Of a DNA stretch of 64,000 bases, positions 27,054-35,344 are shown in pieces. The notes under the pieces were generated by a model. That model made no database searches and was not told where the DNA came from. It saw only the letters and a program-made list of their open reading frames with translations. Made by a program: the position numbers and the translations under genes. This DNA is from Nitrospiraceae bacterium (GTDB lineage: Bacteria; Nitrospirota; Nitrospiria; Nitrospirales; Nitrospiraceae). The number at the start of each line of letters is the position of its first letter. Within the stretch, counting starts at the first letter, position 1. Location: NCBI GenBank assembly GCA_919902505.1, contig CAKKRE010000002.1, positions 124,001-188,000 on the forward strand, in the 5' to 3' direction.

Positions 27054-27749
27054 ATGAACACAGCCGGCATAAAGAAGCCTCTCCTTCTCGTAAGCGGCGA
27101 CCATGTTTCGTCAGGCTCTCTAGCCAAACTGCTCGAGACCAACGGCTACGATATTCGCGTGGCGGCAACACTGACGTCCGCACTGAGCGAAATCCGGCGG
27201 CACTCCCCGGTGCTGATTCTTGTGGATCGACGAACCCTCGCCGAAGAAGCCGGACGCCGGGACCAGTTCCCTCTTGCCATCCCGATCATCGTCCTGCAGC
27301 CATTCGACAAGTCCTGCGGCGAGGATGAATGCCTCACCGAGCTGGACGCCGGATACGACCTTGTGTTCTGTTCCCCCCACTACCGTGAACTCCTCGCGCA
27401 TATCCGGGCGATACTTCGTCGACACAACCTGCCATCGGCAGCTCCATCTGTTCTCCGCGTCGAAGGCCTCGCGATGGATACGGCCCGCCATGAAGTGACG
27501 GTCGGGGGGGTGCACGTCGAACTCACACCGAAAGAATTTCGCATCCTCCATCAATTTCTCCTCTCACCGGGAGTCGTGCTGTCGAGGCAAGATCTGCTCA
27601 ATCGCGTCTGGGGGGAGGACTATGCCCTTGAAGAACATGCGTTGGATGTCCACATCCATTCGTTGCGCCAGAAAATCGAAGCAGACCCTTCCAGACCGAT
27701 TTTCATCGTGACAATTCGCGGAGTCGGATACAAACTTCAGAGTCCCTGA
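27054..27749 (+). CDS. PhoB/OmpR-like regulator with degenerate receiver
   Basis: A 231-aa protein. The C-terminal winged helix is intact and typical (VHVELTPKEFRILHQFLL, VLSRQDLLNRVWGEDYALEE, HALDVHIHSLRQKIE, IVTIRGVGYKL). The N-terminal receiver has lost key residues: the acidic pair is reduced (LLLVSGDHV), the Thr position reads VLQPFDK, and the invariant Lys is replaced (LVFCSPHY). The central Asp may remain (LILVDRR). It is therefore probably not controlled by ordinary phosphorylation. GGAGG precedes ATG 27054. It is divergent from the porin gene and has its own Pho-box-like repeat. Confidence 0.82.
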   Translation: MNTAGIKKPLLLVSGDHVSSGSLAKLLETNGYDIRVAATLTSALSEIRRHSPVLILVDRRTLAEEAGRRDQFPLAIPIIVLQPFDKSCGEDECLTELDAGYDLVFCSPHYRELLAHIRAILRRHNLPSAAPSVLRVEGLAMDTARHEVTVGGVHVELTPKEFRILHQFLLSPGVVLSRQDLLNRVWGEDYALEEHALDVHIHSLRQKIEADPSRPIFIVTIRGVGYKLQSP

Positions 27750-27787
27750 CCGTTTTCTTCCGGCTCTCTCTTTCCCGTACACCACTT

Positions 27788-27849
27788 ATGTTGCCGCGGG
27801 CCGCTGCCAAGTTCACTCCGATGAGAGAGTGAACGGGTACAGGCAACAT
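27788..27849. other. Nested inverted repeat downstream of the PhoB-like gene
   Basis: Outer arms ATGTTGCC (27788-27795) and GGCAACAT (27842-27849) enclose inner arms GTTCACTC (27811-27818) and GAGTGAAC (27827-27834), all perfect. It sits between convergent genes and could be a bidirectional stop, a structured RNA or a protein-binding site. There is no T-run. Confidence 0.5.
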
Positions 27850-27986
27850 GTCCCCGAATGGGCAGAGGGGTGGCGAGTGCGTCGCCGGGGCAGGGGAGAA
27901 ATCAGGCTATGTATGAGGAAATGGGAAGGGTCGGCCTGCTCAGACCTGACAGACCGTCGATGGACAGGCAGCGATGCGGTGGCGAG

Positions 27987-28370
27987 TTAAAACTCGTCCA
28001 CCGACACCGGCTGCAACAGATCCCGTACCGAAAGAACCCCGACGATCGCGCCGCTCTTCAAGACACCCAGATGGCGGGTGTGGTGATGTTGCATGAGATC
28101 GGCCGCTTCCGTGATCGAACGCCGCTCATCCAAGCTGATGACGGGGCTGCTCATGATGGATTCCACGGGAACAAAATGCACCGGCCTGTTTTCACCCACG
28201 ACTTTTCGCACGATATCGGACTCGGTCACGATGCCGACCACACGGTCGTTCTGCTCGATAAACACGCTGCCGACATGGCGCTCGTTCATCACTCTGGCTG
28301 CGTCCGCCGCCGAAGTGCCGGCCGGCACCGTCACCAGCTTCTTCGTCATGAGCTCACTGACTGTCACCAT
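27987..28370 (-). CDS. CBS-domain-pair protein
   Basis: A 127-aa protein made of two CBS domains: VSELMTKKLVTVPAGTSAAD to DRVVGIVTESDIVRKVV, then VESIMSSPVISLDERRSITE to GVLSVRDLL. Such pairs bind adenine nucleotides and act as energy or ligand sensors. Starting at ATG 28370 gives MVTVSELMTKK, with AAGGAGG 7 nt upstream. No effector domain is fused. A three-copy Pho-box-like repeat upstream (28465-28492) suggests control by phosphate, unexpected for this family. Confidence 0.85.
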   Translation of the reverse strand: MVTVSELMTKKLVTVPAGTSAADAARVMNERHVGSVFIEQNDRVVGIVTESDIVRKVVGENRPVHFVPVESIMSSPVISLDERRSITEAADLMQHHHTRHLGVLKSGAIVGVLSVRDLLQPVSVDEF

Positions 28371-28464
28371 ACTGTATCCTCCTTGTTGAATGTGTCTCAT
28401 CGGCGGCTGTCTCTCACCTTGCCGATGCTCTAACAGGGAGCATAATCCTGCTACGTTCCAGGAC

Positions 28465-28492
28465 GGTTAGGCGACCGTAAATTCTCTGTTAC
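28465..28492 (-). promoter_or_regulatory. Pho-box-like triple repeat upstream of the CBS gene
   Basis: On the minus strand GTAACA (28492-28487), TTTACG (28481-28476) and CTAACC (28470-28465) recur every 11 bp, about 95 bp before the start codon. Confidence 0.55.
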
Positions 28493-28582
28493 GAATGGGC
28501 TCGAAGTGGACTGCGAGGAGGACAGGCGCGGCACAGGCGAGGATCGCCCGTGCCGTACCCTGAGAGAAATGCCGGGGAACGA

Positions 28583-29158
28583 CTACTCTTTCACTACGAA
28601 GTGGACACTGCGGTTCTTCTGCCAGCAGACCGGATTGTGCTGAAGACACAACGGCCGGTCTTTTCCGTAACTGGTCGTATCGACCTGGAGCTGACTCATG
28701 CCCAACGATTCGAGGTACCGTTTCACGGAGAGGGCTCGCCGTTCACCCAACACCAGATTGTATTCGGAAGTCCCGACTTCGTCGCAACGGCCTTCCAGCA
28801 ACACTTTGGTCACCCGGTTGTCTTTCAACCGCTTGGCATTGGCTTCGACCGCCGTGAGCGCATCGTCCCGCAGGACGTATTGGTCAAAATCAAACAGCAC
28901 ATCGGGGAACGGAATGTTCTGCTCCCCGGTCGCATTTCGCGCGGCCATCTCCACCGATCGTAACGGCACCGGAGCCGGTTCCGGCGGGGCGGGGATTTCC
29001 TGTACCGGAGCCGCAGCCACACGCTCCTCCGCGCGGGGCTTCGGTGGAGTCGCCGTCACTCCGCCACTGGTTCCCGATTTGCTCGCGCAGCCGTCAAGAA
29101 ACAGGGGGCCGGCGACGGCAAGCAATCCGAGCAGGACAAACGGGCGCAAACGTATCAT
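28583..29158 (-). CDS. OmpA/Pal-family peptidoglycan-associated lipoprotein
   Basis: A 191-aa outer-membrane lipoprotein: signal peptide with lipobox LDGC, a Pro/Ala-rich linker, then an OmpA-like domain (DVLFDFDQYVLRDDALTAVE, KVLLEGRCDEVGTSEYNLVL, GERRALSVKRYLESLG) that binds peptidoglycan. GGAGG lies 6 nt before ATG 29158. No tol genes are adjacent, so assignment as the true Pal is uncertain. Three Cys occur near the C-terminus and in the domain (GRCDE, PLCLQ, PVCWQ), two of which are unusual for the family. Confidence 0.8.
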   Translation of the reverse strand: MIRLRPFVLLGLLAVAGPLFLDGCASKSGTSGGVTATPPKPRAEERVAAAPVQEIPAPPEPAPVPLRSVEMAARNATGEQNIPFPDVLFDFDQYVLRDDALTAVEANAKRLKDNRVTKVLLEGRCDEVGTSEYNLVLGERRALSVKRYLESLGMSQLQVDTTSYGKDRPLCLQHNPVCWQKNRSVHFVVKE

Positions 29159-29232
29159 GAAAACCTCCGGCGCTAGGTGAGTTCGTGGAGTGGACGAGGC
29201 ACAGAATAATCAAATCGAACGAACAGGGCAAG

Positions 29233-32200
29233 TTACTTCTTCTCGGCACAGCGATCGTAGACGCGTCGCGAATCCGACAACGGCTCCCACCGTAGGATCT
29301 GCAGCGCGTCGTCCACGTAAGCCGGCGTGCGCATTCCGTTGAGCACGGAAGTCACCCCCGTTGTGCTGGCGAGAATCCACAGCGCCTTCTGCGACAAGGT
29401 GGCCTTCCGTCTCGGTTCGGGCAACAGTGGATCGATGGTTCGATGCAGCTCTTCCGCGCGCAGGCGGCTCCGCTCGCTGGCTTCCCGATGCAACGTGCGC
29501 AGGAGCGCGAGGAGTTCCGGGACGTACCGGTCACGCCAGGTTTCCCACTGCTCAGCAATGGTACCCGTAAACGCTTCGGAGAGCACGCGAAGCACCTGAT
29601 TGACGTGGGGTGCAATCATCTGCGTTTCGATTTGCTCCCAATGTTCCAAGCCCTGCACCTGCGTGCGGATGCGGTTCAGTTCGTCGGCCCATCGAAAAAA
29701 GTCTGCGGGAAGCATGCCTTGGCCGCTGTGAGCCACTGCCGGCGCAAGATCCTTTCGATACGCTTCTTCCAGGAGGGCCACCTTCTGTCGTTGCGGCTCG
29801 AAGTCCGCCTCCGGCGCCGGCGCCGGCACATCGGCCAACCGCACCACGCCGCCGCGCTGGGCCGGCATCGCATTCAGCGGGCGATTCACGAGCACCGCGA
29901 CACCTTCCCTCATGGCTTCAGCCAGCAAGGTGCTGCCGTTGTCCGGACCCGTATTCTTTATCAACGTCGCGCCGGACTCGTGCACATTCATCGGGCACTG
30001 CAAGACCGTGAAATGATGAGCGGCCGCTCCGACATTCTTCGCCGCCGCCTTCGCGGCTGCAATCATGCGAGACAGAGAAGTGGCGCCGGACTCGTCCGGA
30101 GATGCCGTGGACGTATTGGACGAGACGCCGTACCCGCGCAGCCGGCCTGCTTCGACCTGCCTTTCGCAATACTCGAATGCCAGTTGCAACCGCGCATAAA
30201 ATTCATCGCGCAGCGTGGACAGTTCCCGTTGCTCACCGGCGCCGAGCCGGGTCGCGTGGGACAGGAAATACTCCGGGTTGTGGAGCAAACAGACATCCAA
30301 CGTCGCCAATCCCAGTCGATCCAGCGACAGCGTCAATTGATCCGCTAGAAACTCTGGATGGATACAGTGCCAGATGTCGTCGCCGTACTTCACCATGTCC
30401 GGATAGGGCTTCCCGGCTTTTTCCCGCGTTTTGGCCTGGGCCAGATTCTGGCCTTGCACATAGCCGATCTTCGACACCACGATGATGTCCTCGCGGGCCA
30501 CTTCACCGGCACGGATCAATTGCTGCAGGACCGCGCCCACCACTTGCTCGCTCTCACCGTCCATATAATTCGTCGAGGTGTCGATCAGATTACAGCCCGA
30601 GCGAATCGCCTTGAGCAAGGCTTCCCGATGCTCCGCTTCCCGTTGCCCGACCCGGTAGGTGCCGAATCCCAGGCGGCTCACCGTGAGTCCCATCGCCCCG
30701 AACGGCCCGAACCCATGGGCCAGGGAGCCTGGCCCGGTGGCATCGTGGATCTTCCGGGCGGCGTAACCGGCCGTGCCCTGAACGGTCGCGCTCCCTGGAT
30801 ACAAATTTCCGCTCAAGACCTTCTGCTCGGGCGCAGCCAATGACGGTGCAGCTTTGTGCGACGGATCGAGTAGGCCAGGGAGATCTGCGGGATCAATGAT
30901 CGGTTGTCGGCAAGCAAAATTCCGACAGACATAGAGCGCCGCCTTACCGCCGACCAGGGTCTTCCCTTGCAACAGCGGATGGGTCGGTTCGGACTGCTGC
31001 GATGTCCGATAGGCGATAACACGATTCGGAATATAGGTCCGGCTGACTGCCGCGCGTAACGCGACGGTGTTGGGATCGCCGGATACCCCGATGACGGCCA
31101 TTTCAACCGGGCCGCTGGTCAACAAATCGACGACGATCAAACTCTTCGCGAACGCGCGCGGGTAGCGGGCGACCTGGCGACCGTAGGCACGGATTGCCGC
31201 AGCAGCCGCCTGCCGGAAATCATCCCGCCCGAAGTGGTAGGACAATCTGGCCAGCGCCGAGGCCGCCACAGCATTCCCGCTCGGCGTGGCTCCGTCCGGA
31301 CCTTCACGGCTGCGCATGATCAGGGCTTCATGGCCGGTGGCCGTGGTGAAGAACCCGCCGTGCTGATTGTCGGAGAAATCCGCCAGGATGCGCTCCGCGA
31401 GCCGCACCGCCGCAGACAGGTACCGCTCGTTGCCGCCTGCTTCATAGGTGTCGATCAAGCCTTCGGCAAAGTAGGCATAGTCTTCCAGGTAGGCATCCAG
31501 GTGAGCCGTGCCGGCGCGATAGGTCCGCAACAGTCGTCCGTCAGTCTTGGAGAGCGTCGTCAGGAGAAACTCACAGGCGCGCTCGGCAGCCGCCCGGTAC
31601 CGCGGCATGTCGAACACCCGCCCGGCTTCTGCCATGGCACTGATCATCATCCCGTTCCAGGCGGTGATGACCTTGTCATCGAGCCCGGGCGGAACCCGTT
31701 TCGCGCGCGCCTCATAGAGCAACGGCTTGACTCGATCGATGGTCGCCTGCAAGTCCTCAACGGTCAGCCCTAGCTCGTTCGCCACCGACGCGACGGGCTT
31801 GGCCGTATGCAGCACGTTCTTGTGCTCCCAGTTGCCGGCCGTTGTGACATCGTAATAGGCACAGATCCGACGCACGTCCTCTTCGTTCGAGAGCACCGCG
31901 CGAATCTCATCCGGCGTCCAGACGAAGAATTTGCCTTCCACCCCTTCAGAGTCGGCATCGGTCGCGGAATAAAACCCGCCCTCGGGGGACGTCATTTCCT
32001 TCAGAATATAGTCGAGGGTCTCACAGGCCACGCGGCGGTAGTTTTGATCGCCGGTCACCTGAAACGCTTCAACATAGACGCGCGCCAGCAAGGCGTTGTC
32101 GTAGAGCATCTTCTCGAAATGGGGCACCAGCCACCGTTCGTCCGTCGAATAGCGCGCGAAACCGCCGCCGATCTGGTCGTAGATCCCGCCGGCCGCCATG

Positions 32201-32931
32201 GCATCCAGCGTGGTGCGGACCATCGTGAGCGTGTGGGGATCCTTTGTGCGGTGATAACAATGGAGCAACAGCGAGAGGCCGGTGGCAGGTGGAAACTTCG
32301 GGGCGCCGCCGAATCCTCCCAGCTTGGCATCGAAGTCCTCCGCAAACTGGGTCACGGCCATGTCGAGTTCGGCTTCGCCGACCGTGGTCGGGGAAGGGGC
32401 GTGACTGCCGTCCTGCAGGCGCGCGGTGAGCGTGGCCGCTTGCGCGACGACGCCGGCGTGGTCCTTCTCCCAGTACTCGGCAATTTTCTTCAGCAGGGTG
32501 GGGAAGCCCGGACGGCCCCATCGATCCTCCGGCGGAAAATAGGTTCCGGCAAAAAACGGTTTCTGATCGGGGGTGAGAAACACGGTCATCGGCCAGCCGC
32601 CCTGATTCCGGTTCAGCGCCAGCGTGGCCTGCATGTAGATCTCATCAAGATCGGGCCGCTCTTCGCGATCGACTTTGATGCAGACGAAATGTTGATTCAT
32701 CAGCCGGGCGATCGCCTCGTTCTCAAACGATTCCCGCTCCATGACGTGACACCAATGGCAGGAGGAATACCCGATGGAGAGCAGAATCGGTCGATTCAGC
32801 TTCGCCGCCTGGCCCAAGGCCTCCGGCCCCCAGGGATACCAATCCACCGGGTTATAGGCATGTTGCAGGAGATAGGGACTGGTCTGCTGTATGAGGCGAT
32901 TCGGCTTGCGGCCGGCGGTGGTGCTGGTCAT
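29233..32931 (-). CDS. Fusion of a DUF255/YyaL thioredoxin-like protein and an aldo/keto reductase
   Basis: A single 1232-codon frame. Residues 1-700 are the DUF255 (YyaL/spermatogenesis-associated protein 20-like) architecture: a thioredoxin-like domain with C58 and C61 in [14 protein letters not shown], an alpha/alpha barrel, and the C-terminal [16 protein letters not shown] linker of about 40 residues follows. Residues about 745-1230 are an aldo/keto reductase ([10 protein letters not shown]) whose D/Y/K/H tetrad appears as [19 protein letters not shown] and CLLHNPE. The two families are normally separate proteins. No frameshift or internal stop marks the joint. The substrates are unknown. 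Confidence 0.85.
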   Translation of the reverse strand: MTSTTAGRKPNRLIQQTSPYLLQHAYNPVDWYPWGPEALGQAAKLNRPILLSIGYSSCHWCHVMERESFENEAIARLMNQHFVCIKVDREERPDLDEIYMQATLALNRNQGGWPMTVFLTPDQKPFFAGTYFPPEDRWGRPGFPTLLKKIAEYWEKDHAGVVAQAATLTARLQDGSHAPSPTTVGEAELDMAVTQFAEDFDAKLGGFGGAPKFPPATGLSLLLHCYHRTKDPHTLTMVRTTLDAMAAGGIYDQIGGGFARYSTDERWLVPHFEKMLYDNALLARVYVEAFQVTGDQNYRRVACETLDYILKEMTSPEGGFYSATDADSEGVEGKFFVWTPDEIRAVLSNEEDVRRICAYYDVTTAGNWEHKNVLHTAKPVASVANELGLTVEDLQATIDRVKPLLYEARAKRVPPGLDDKVITAWNGMMISAMAEAGRVFDMPRYRAAAERACEFLLTTLSKTDGRLLRTYRAGTAHLDAYLEDYAYFAEGLIDTYEAGGNERYLSAAVRLAERILADFSDNQHGGFFTTATGHEALIMRSREGPDGATPSGNAVAASALARLSYHFGRDDFRQAAAAAIRAYGRQVARYPRAFAKSLIVVDLLTSGPVEMAVIGVSGDPNTVALRAAVSRTYIPNRVIAYRTSQQSEPTHPLLQGKTLVGGKAALYVCRNFACRQPIIDPADLPGLLDPSHKAAPSLAAPEQKVLSGNLYPGSATVQGTAGYAARKIHDATGPGSLAHGFGPFGAMGLTVSRLGFGTYRVGQREAEHREALLKAIRSGCNLIDTSTNYMDGESEQVVGAVLQQLIRAGEVAREDIIVVSKIGYVQGQNLAQAKTREKAGKPYPDMVKYGDDIWHCIHPEFLADQLTLSLDRLGLATLDVCLLHNPEYFLSHATRLGAGEQRELSTLRDEFYARLQLAFEYCERQVEAGRLRGYGVSSNTSTASPDESGATSLSRMIAAAKAAAKNVGAAAHHFTVLQCPMNVHESGATLIKNTGPDNGSTLLAEAMREGVAVLVNRPLNAMPAQRGGVVRLADVPAPAPEADFEPQRQKVALLEEAYRKDLAPAVAHSGQGMLPADFFRWADELNRIRTQVQGLEHWEQIETQMIAPHVNQVLRVLSEAFTGTIAEQWETWRDRYVPELLALLRTLHREASERSRLRAEELHRTIDPLLPEPRRKATLSQKALWILASTTGVTSVLNGMRTPAYVDDALQILRWEPLSDSRRVYDRCAEKK

Positions 32932-33004
32932 GCGCGAACCGTATCACGCACCGATTGAATGGGTCAATGAAGCGGAGGGGAGAATGAGTGGCAGCCGCGC
33001 GAGG

Positions 33005-33049
33005 CAAAAAAATTGGCCCGCGCCGGCATCCGGAGTCGCGAGCCAATTT
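33005..33049 (-). terminator. Terminator of the Lys/His-rich repeat-protein gene
   Basis: On the minus strand AAATTGGC pairs with GCCAATTT around a GC-rich middle, followed by a U-run (A-run at 33006-33012 on the plus strand). It lies 30 bp after the stop codon at 33079. Confidence 0.8.
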
Positions 33050-33078
33050 AGACTACGAAAGAACGTCGGAAGCGGGGA

Positions 33079-33303
33079 TCAGTGTCCGCCCTTCTTTTCG
33101 TCCTTCTTCTTCTCTTCGCCGAACACGGTCTGGGACAGGTGTCCACCCTTCTTCTCGTCCTTCTTCTTCTCTTCACCGAAGAGGGTCTGGGAGAAGTGGC
33201 CGCCCTTCTTCTCGTCCTTCTTCTTGTCGTCGCCGGCGAAAGACGGGGCGGTGAATGCAACGAGAATGGCTGCCGCTACGAATGCAAATAGAGCACGCTT
33301 CAT
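33079..33303 (-). CDS. Small secreted Lys/Glu-rich tandem-repeat protein
   Basis: A 74-aa exported protein. Signal peptide: MKRALFAFVAAAILVAFTAPSFA. The mature part is three copies of a unit of the form (E/D)-(E/D)KKKDEKKGGH, separated twice by (F/L)SQT(L/V)FG, giving a period of about 18 residues. It is highly charged, with a single His ending each repeat, and probably disordered. AAGGAGG lies before ATG 33303, and a clear terminator follows. I do not recognise a family. Metal or surface binding is conceivable but unsupported. Confidence 0.75.
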   Translation of the reverse strand: MKRALFAFVAAAILVAFTAPSFAGDDKKKDEKKGGHFSQTLFGEEKKKDEKKGGHLSQTVFGEEKKKDEKKGGH

Positions 33304-33387
33304 GGAAACCCCTCCTTGAAAGGTTGAGAATATAAGTGCCCACCACAAGGGCGGGCCGAGGGTAGCCAACCTGTCAAAAAAAGTCAA

Positions 33388-33753
33388 CGAAACTCTTCAC
33401 CATCTTGTTTTTCCTACGCAGAAAGCCCAGCAGGCCCCGGGACGCTCCCTGGCGAACAGCTCCACAATCTTTTCCGGTTGGATTCGAATCAAAGCTGAAT
33501 TCTCAACATGATATGAGCTGAACATCAACTCATCATTGCGTCTTCATCCTCTCCAGCGGCAGCCATCGTCCTCGTGTCACCGTTCCTGCGACTCTCACAT
33601 CTCCACTACGTGCATCGGAAGATCCCTGGAGACAGCTCCTGCTCGGTGAGACGCGGCAGCCCTGCACAGCCAACGGGCCATCGGGTCCGCACCCGCGTGT
33701 CATCCACTGTGATACACTCTTGAACAAGGCCACTCACCTCCGGGTCGCAGCCT
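33388..33753. other. 366-bp gap, no gene seen
   Basis: The gap separates the divergent repeat-protein and malic-enzyme genes. Only shadow frames occur. GTGTCA (33696-33701) and TGATACACT (33709-33717) near the malic-enzyme start could be promoter elements, but spacing is short. I see no repeat family, riboswitch or RNA gene. Confidence 0.4.
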
Positions 33754-35196
33754 ATGACTACCGATGATATCGGGCCCTATTCCAACTACCGCCTGACCGT
33801 CCGCCTCGCACTCCTCAACAAACCGGGTATCTTCGCAAAAGTCGCCGGACTGCTGGCCGAAGAGGGGGCCAACCTCGGGGCCGTGGACATCGTGTCGGCG
33901 AATGCCGAACGCATGATCAGGGACATTACCTTCGACGTCCAGAATGAGGCGCACGGAGAACATGTCCTCGAACGCCTCGAAGCCCTGCCGGAAGTGAATG
34001 TGCTCTCGGCGTCCGACCGCATTTTCCTCCTCCATCTAGGCGGAAAAATCAGAGTCCAGAGCAAAGTCTCGGTCAATACGCGCAACGTCCTCTCGATGAT
34101 TTACACCCCCGGCGTGGGACGTGTCTGCCAGGCCATCGCAAAAGACCCATCGAAAGCCTATGCCTTCACGATCAAGAGCAATAGCGTGGCCGTTGTCACC
34201 GACGGATCTGCGGTCCTGGGATTGGGCAATCTCGGCCCGGCCGCAGCGCTGCCGGTCATGGAAGGCAAGGTCATGCTCTTCAAGGAGTTGGCCGGGATCG
34301 ATGCCTGGCCGATTTGTGTTTCCACACAGGATCCCGATGAAATCATCCGCATCGTTCGCGGCATCGCCCCCGGTTTCGGCGGCATCAACCTCGAAGACAT
34401 CAGCGCCCCGCGTTGCTTTGAAATTGAACGGGCGCTCAAGACGTCCCTCGACATTCCCGTCATGCACGACGATCAGCACGGTACGGCCGTCGTCCTCCTG
34501 GCCGCTCTGACCAATGCGTTGAAGGTGGTCGGAAAACGAATGGAGGATGTCCGGATCGTGGTGAACGGCCTGGGCGCAGCCGGAACCGCCTGTTGCCGTA
34601 TTCTGCTCGCCGCCGGGGCGTCCCATCTCATTGGATGCGACAAAGAAGGCATTGTGTTGATGGGTGATGCGGAAGAACTGCGAGCCTGCCGCACCGATCT
34701 TCACGCCTGCATCCGTCGGGATCGGCCGCGCGGGACGCTCCACGATGCCTTGAAGGGCGCCGACGTGTTCATCGGGCTCTCCGTGGGCAATGTGCTGAAC
34801 CGGGAGGATCTCGAACGGATGAATCAGGACCGGATCGTCTTCGCGATGGCCAACCCCGATCCGGAGATCGAGCCGAAGGTGGGCGATGAGGCCTCACGGA
34901 TCTTCGCCACCGGCCGGTCGGACTTTCCCAACCAGATCAACAACGCCCTGTCGTTTCCCGGAATTTTCCGCGGGGCGCTCGACGTGCAAGCCAGCGAGAT
35001 CAACGAAGCCATGAAGCTGGCGGCGGCCGAGGCCATTGCCGGTTGTGTGCCGGCCGAAGCCCTGTCGGAGGACTACATCGTCCCCAGCGTGTTCGATCGC
35101 GACGTGGTGCCGCGCGTCGCGAAGGCGGTGGCCGCCGCTGCGCGCGCAACCGACGTGGCCCGCCGCCGTATCCGGATCGACGACGACCTCCGCTGA
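33754..35196 (+). CDS. NAD(P)-dependent malic enzyme with N-terminal ACT domain
   Basis: Oxidative decarboxylation of malate to pyruvate. Residues 12-85 form an ACT domain (VRLALLNKPGIFAKVAGLLA), suggesting allosteric control by a small metabolite. The catalytic domain follows: MIYTPGVGRVCQAI, SNSVAVVTDGSAVLGLGNLG, VMHDDQHGTAVV, and a Rossmann fold VVNGLGAAGTACCRILLA. At 480 aa it fits short bacterial malic enzymes with an ACT domain. Coenzyme preference cannot be told from sequence alone. Citrate synthase and fumarase genes lie a few kilobases downstream. Confidence 0.88.
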   Translation: MTTDDIGPYSNYRLTVRLALLNKPGIFAKVAGLLAEEGANLGAVDIVSANAERMIRDITFDVQNEAHGEHVLERLEALPEVNVLSASDRIFLLHLGGKIRVQSKVSVNTRNVLSMIYTPGVGRVCQAIAKDPSKAYAFTIKSNSVAVVTDGSAVLGLGNLGPAAALPVMEGKVMLFKELAGIDAWPICVSTQDPDEIIRIVRGIAPGFGGINLEDISAPRCFEIERALKTSLDIPVMHDDQHGTAVVLLAALTNALKVVGKRMEDVRIVVNGLGAAGTACCRILLAAGASHLIGCDKEGIVLMGDAEELRACRTDLHACIRRDRPRGTLHDALKGADVFIGLSVGNVLNREDLERMNQDRIVFAMANPDPEIEPKVGDEASRIFATGRSDFPNQINNALSFPGIFRGALDVQASEINEAMKLAAAEAIAGCVPAEALSEDYIVPSVFDRDVVPRVAKAVAAAARATDVARRRIRIDDDLR

Positions 35197-35344
35197 CCGC
35201 ACACCCGTCATCTCCCTGCCGTTTCTTTTCTTGCTTGGCGTAGTCCTCTCACCCCATGTACAGTACGCACATATTCCGATGAGACCAGTTCGTCCGCGCG
35301 TCATCCCCAGTCGGGATTCGCCGCGACCGCCCTGAGAAATCAAC

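Noticed and set aside
31807-32958. 383-codon plus-strand frame opposite the DUF255-AKR gene
   Set aside because: Antisense shadow of a gene with strong family motifs.
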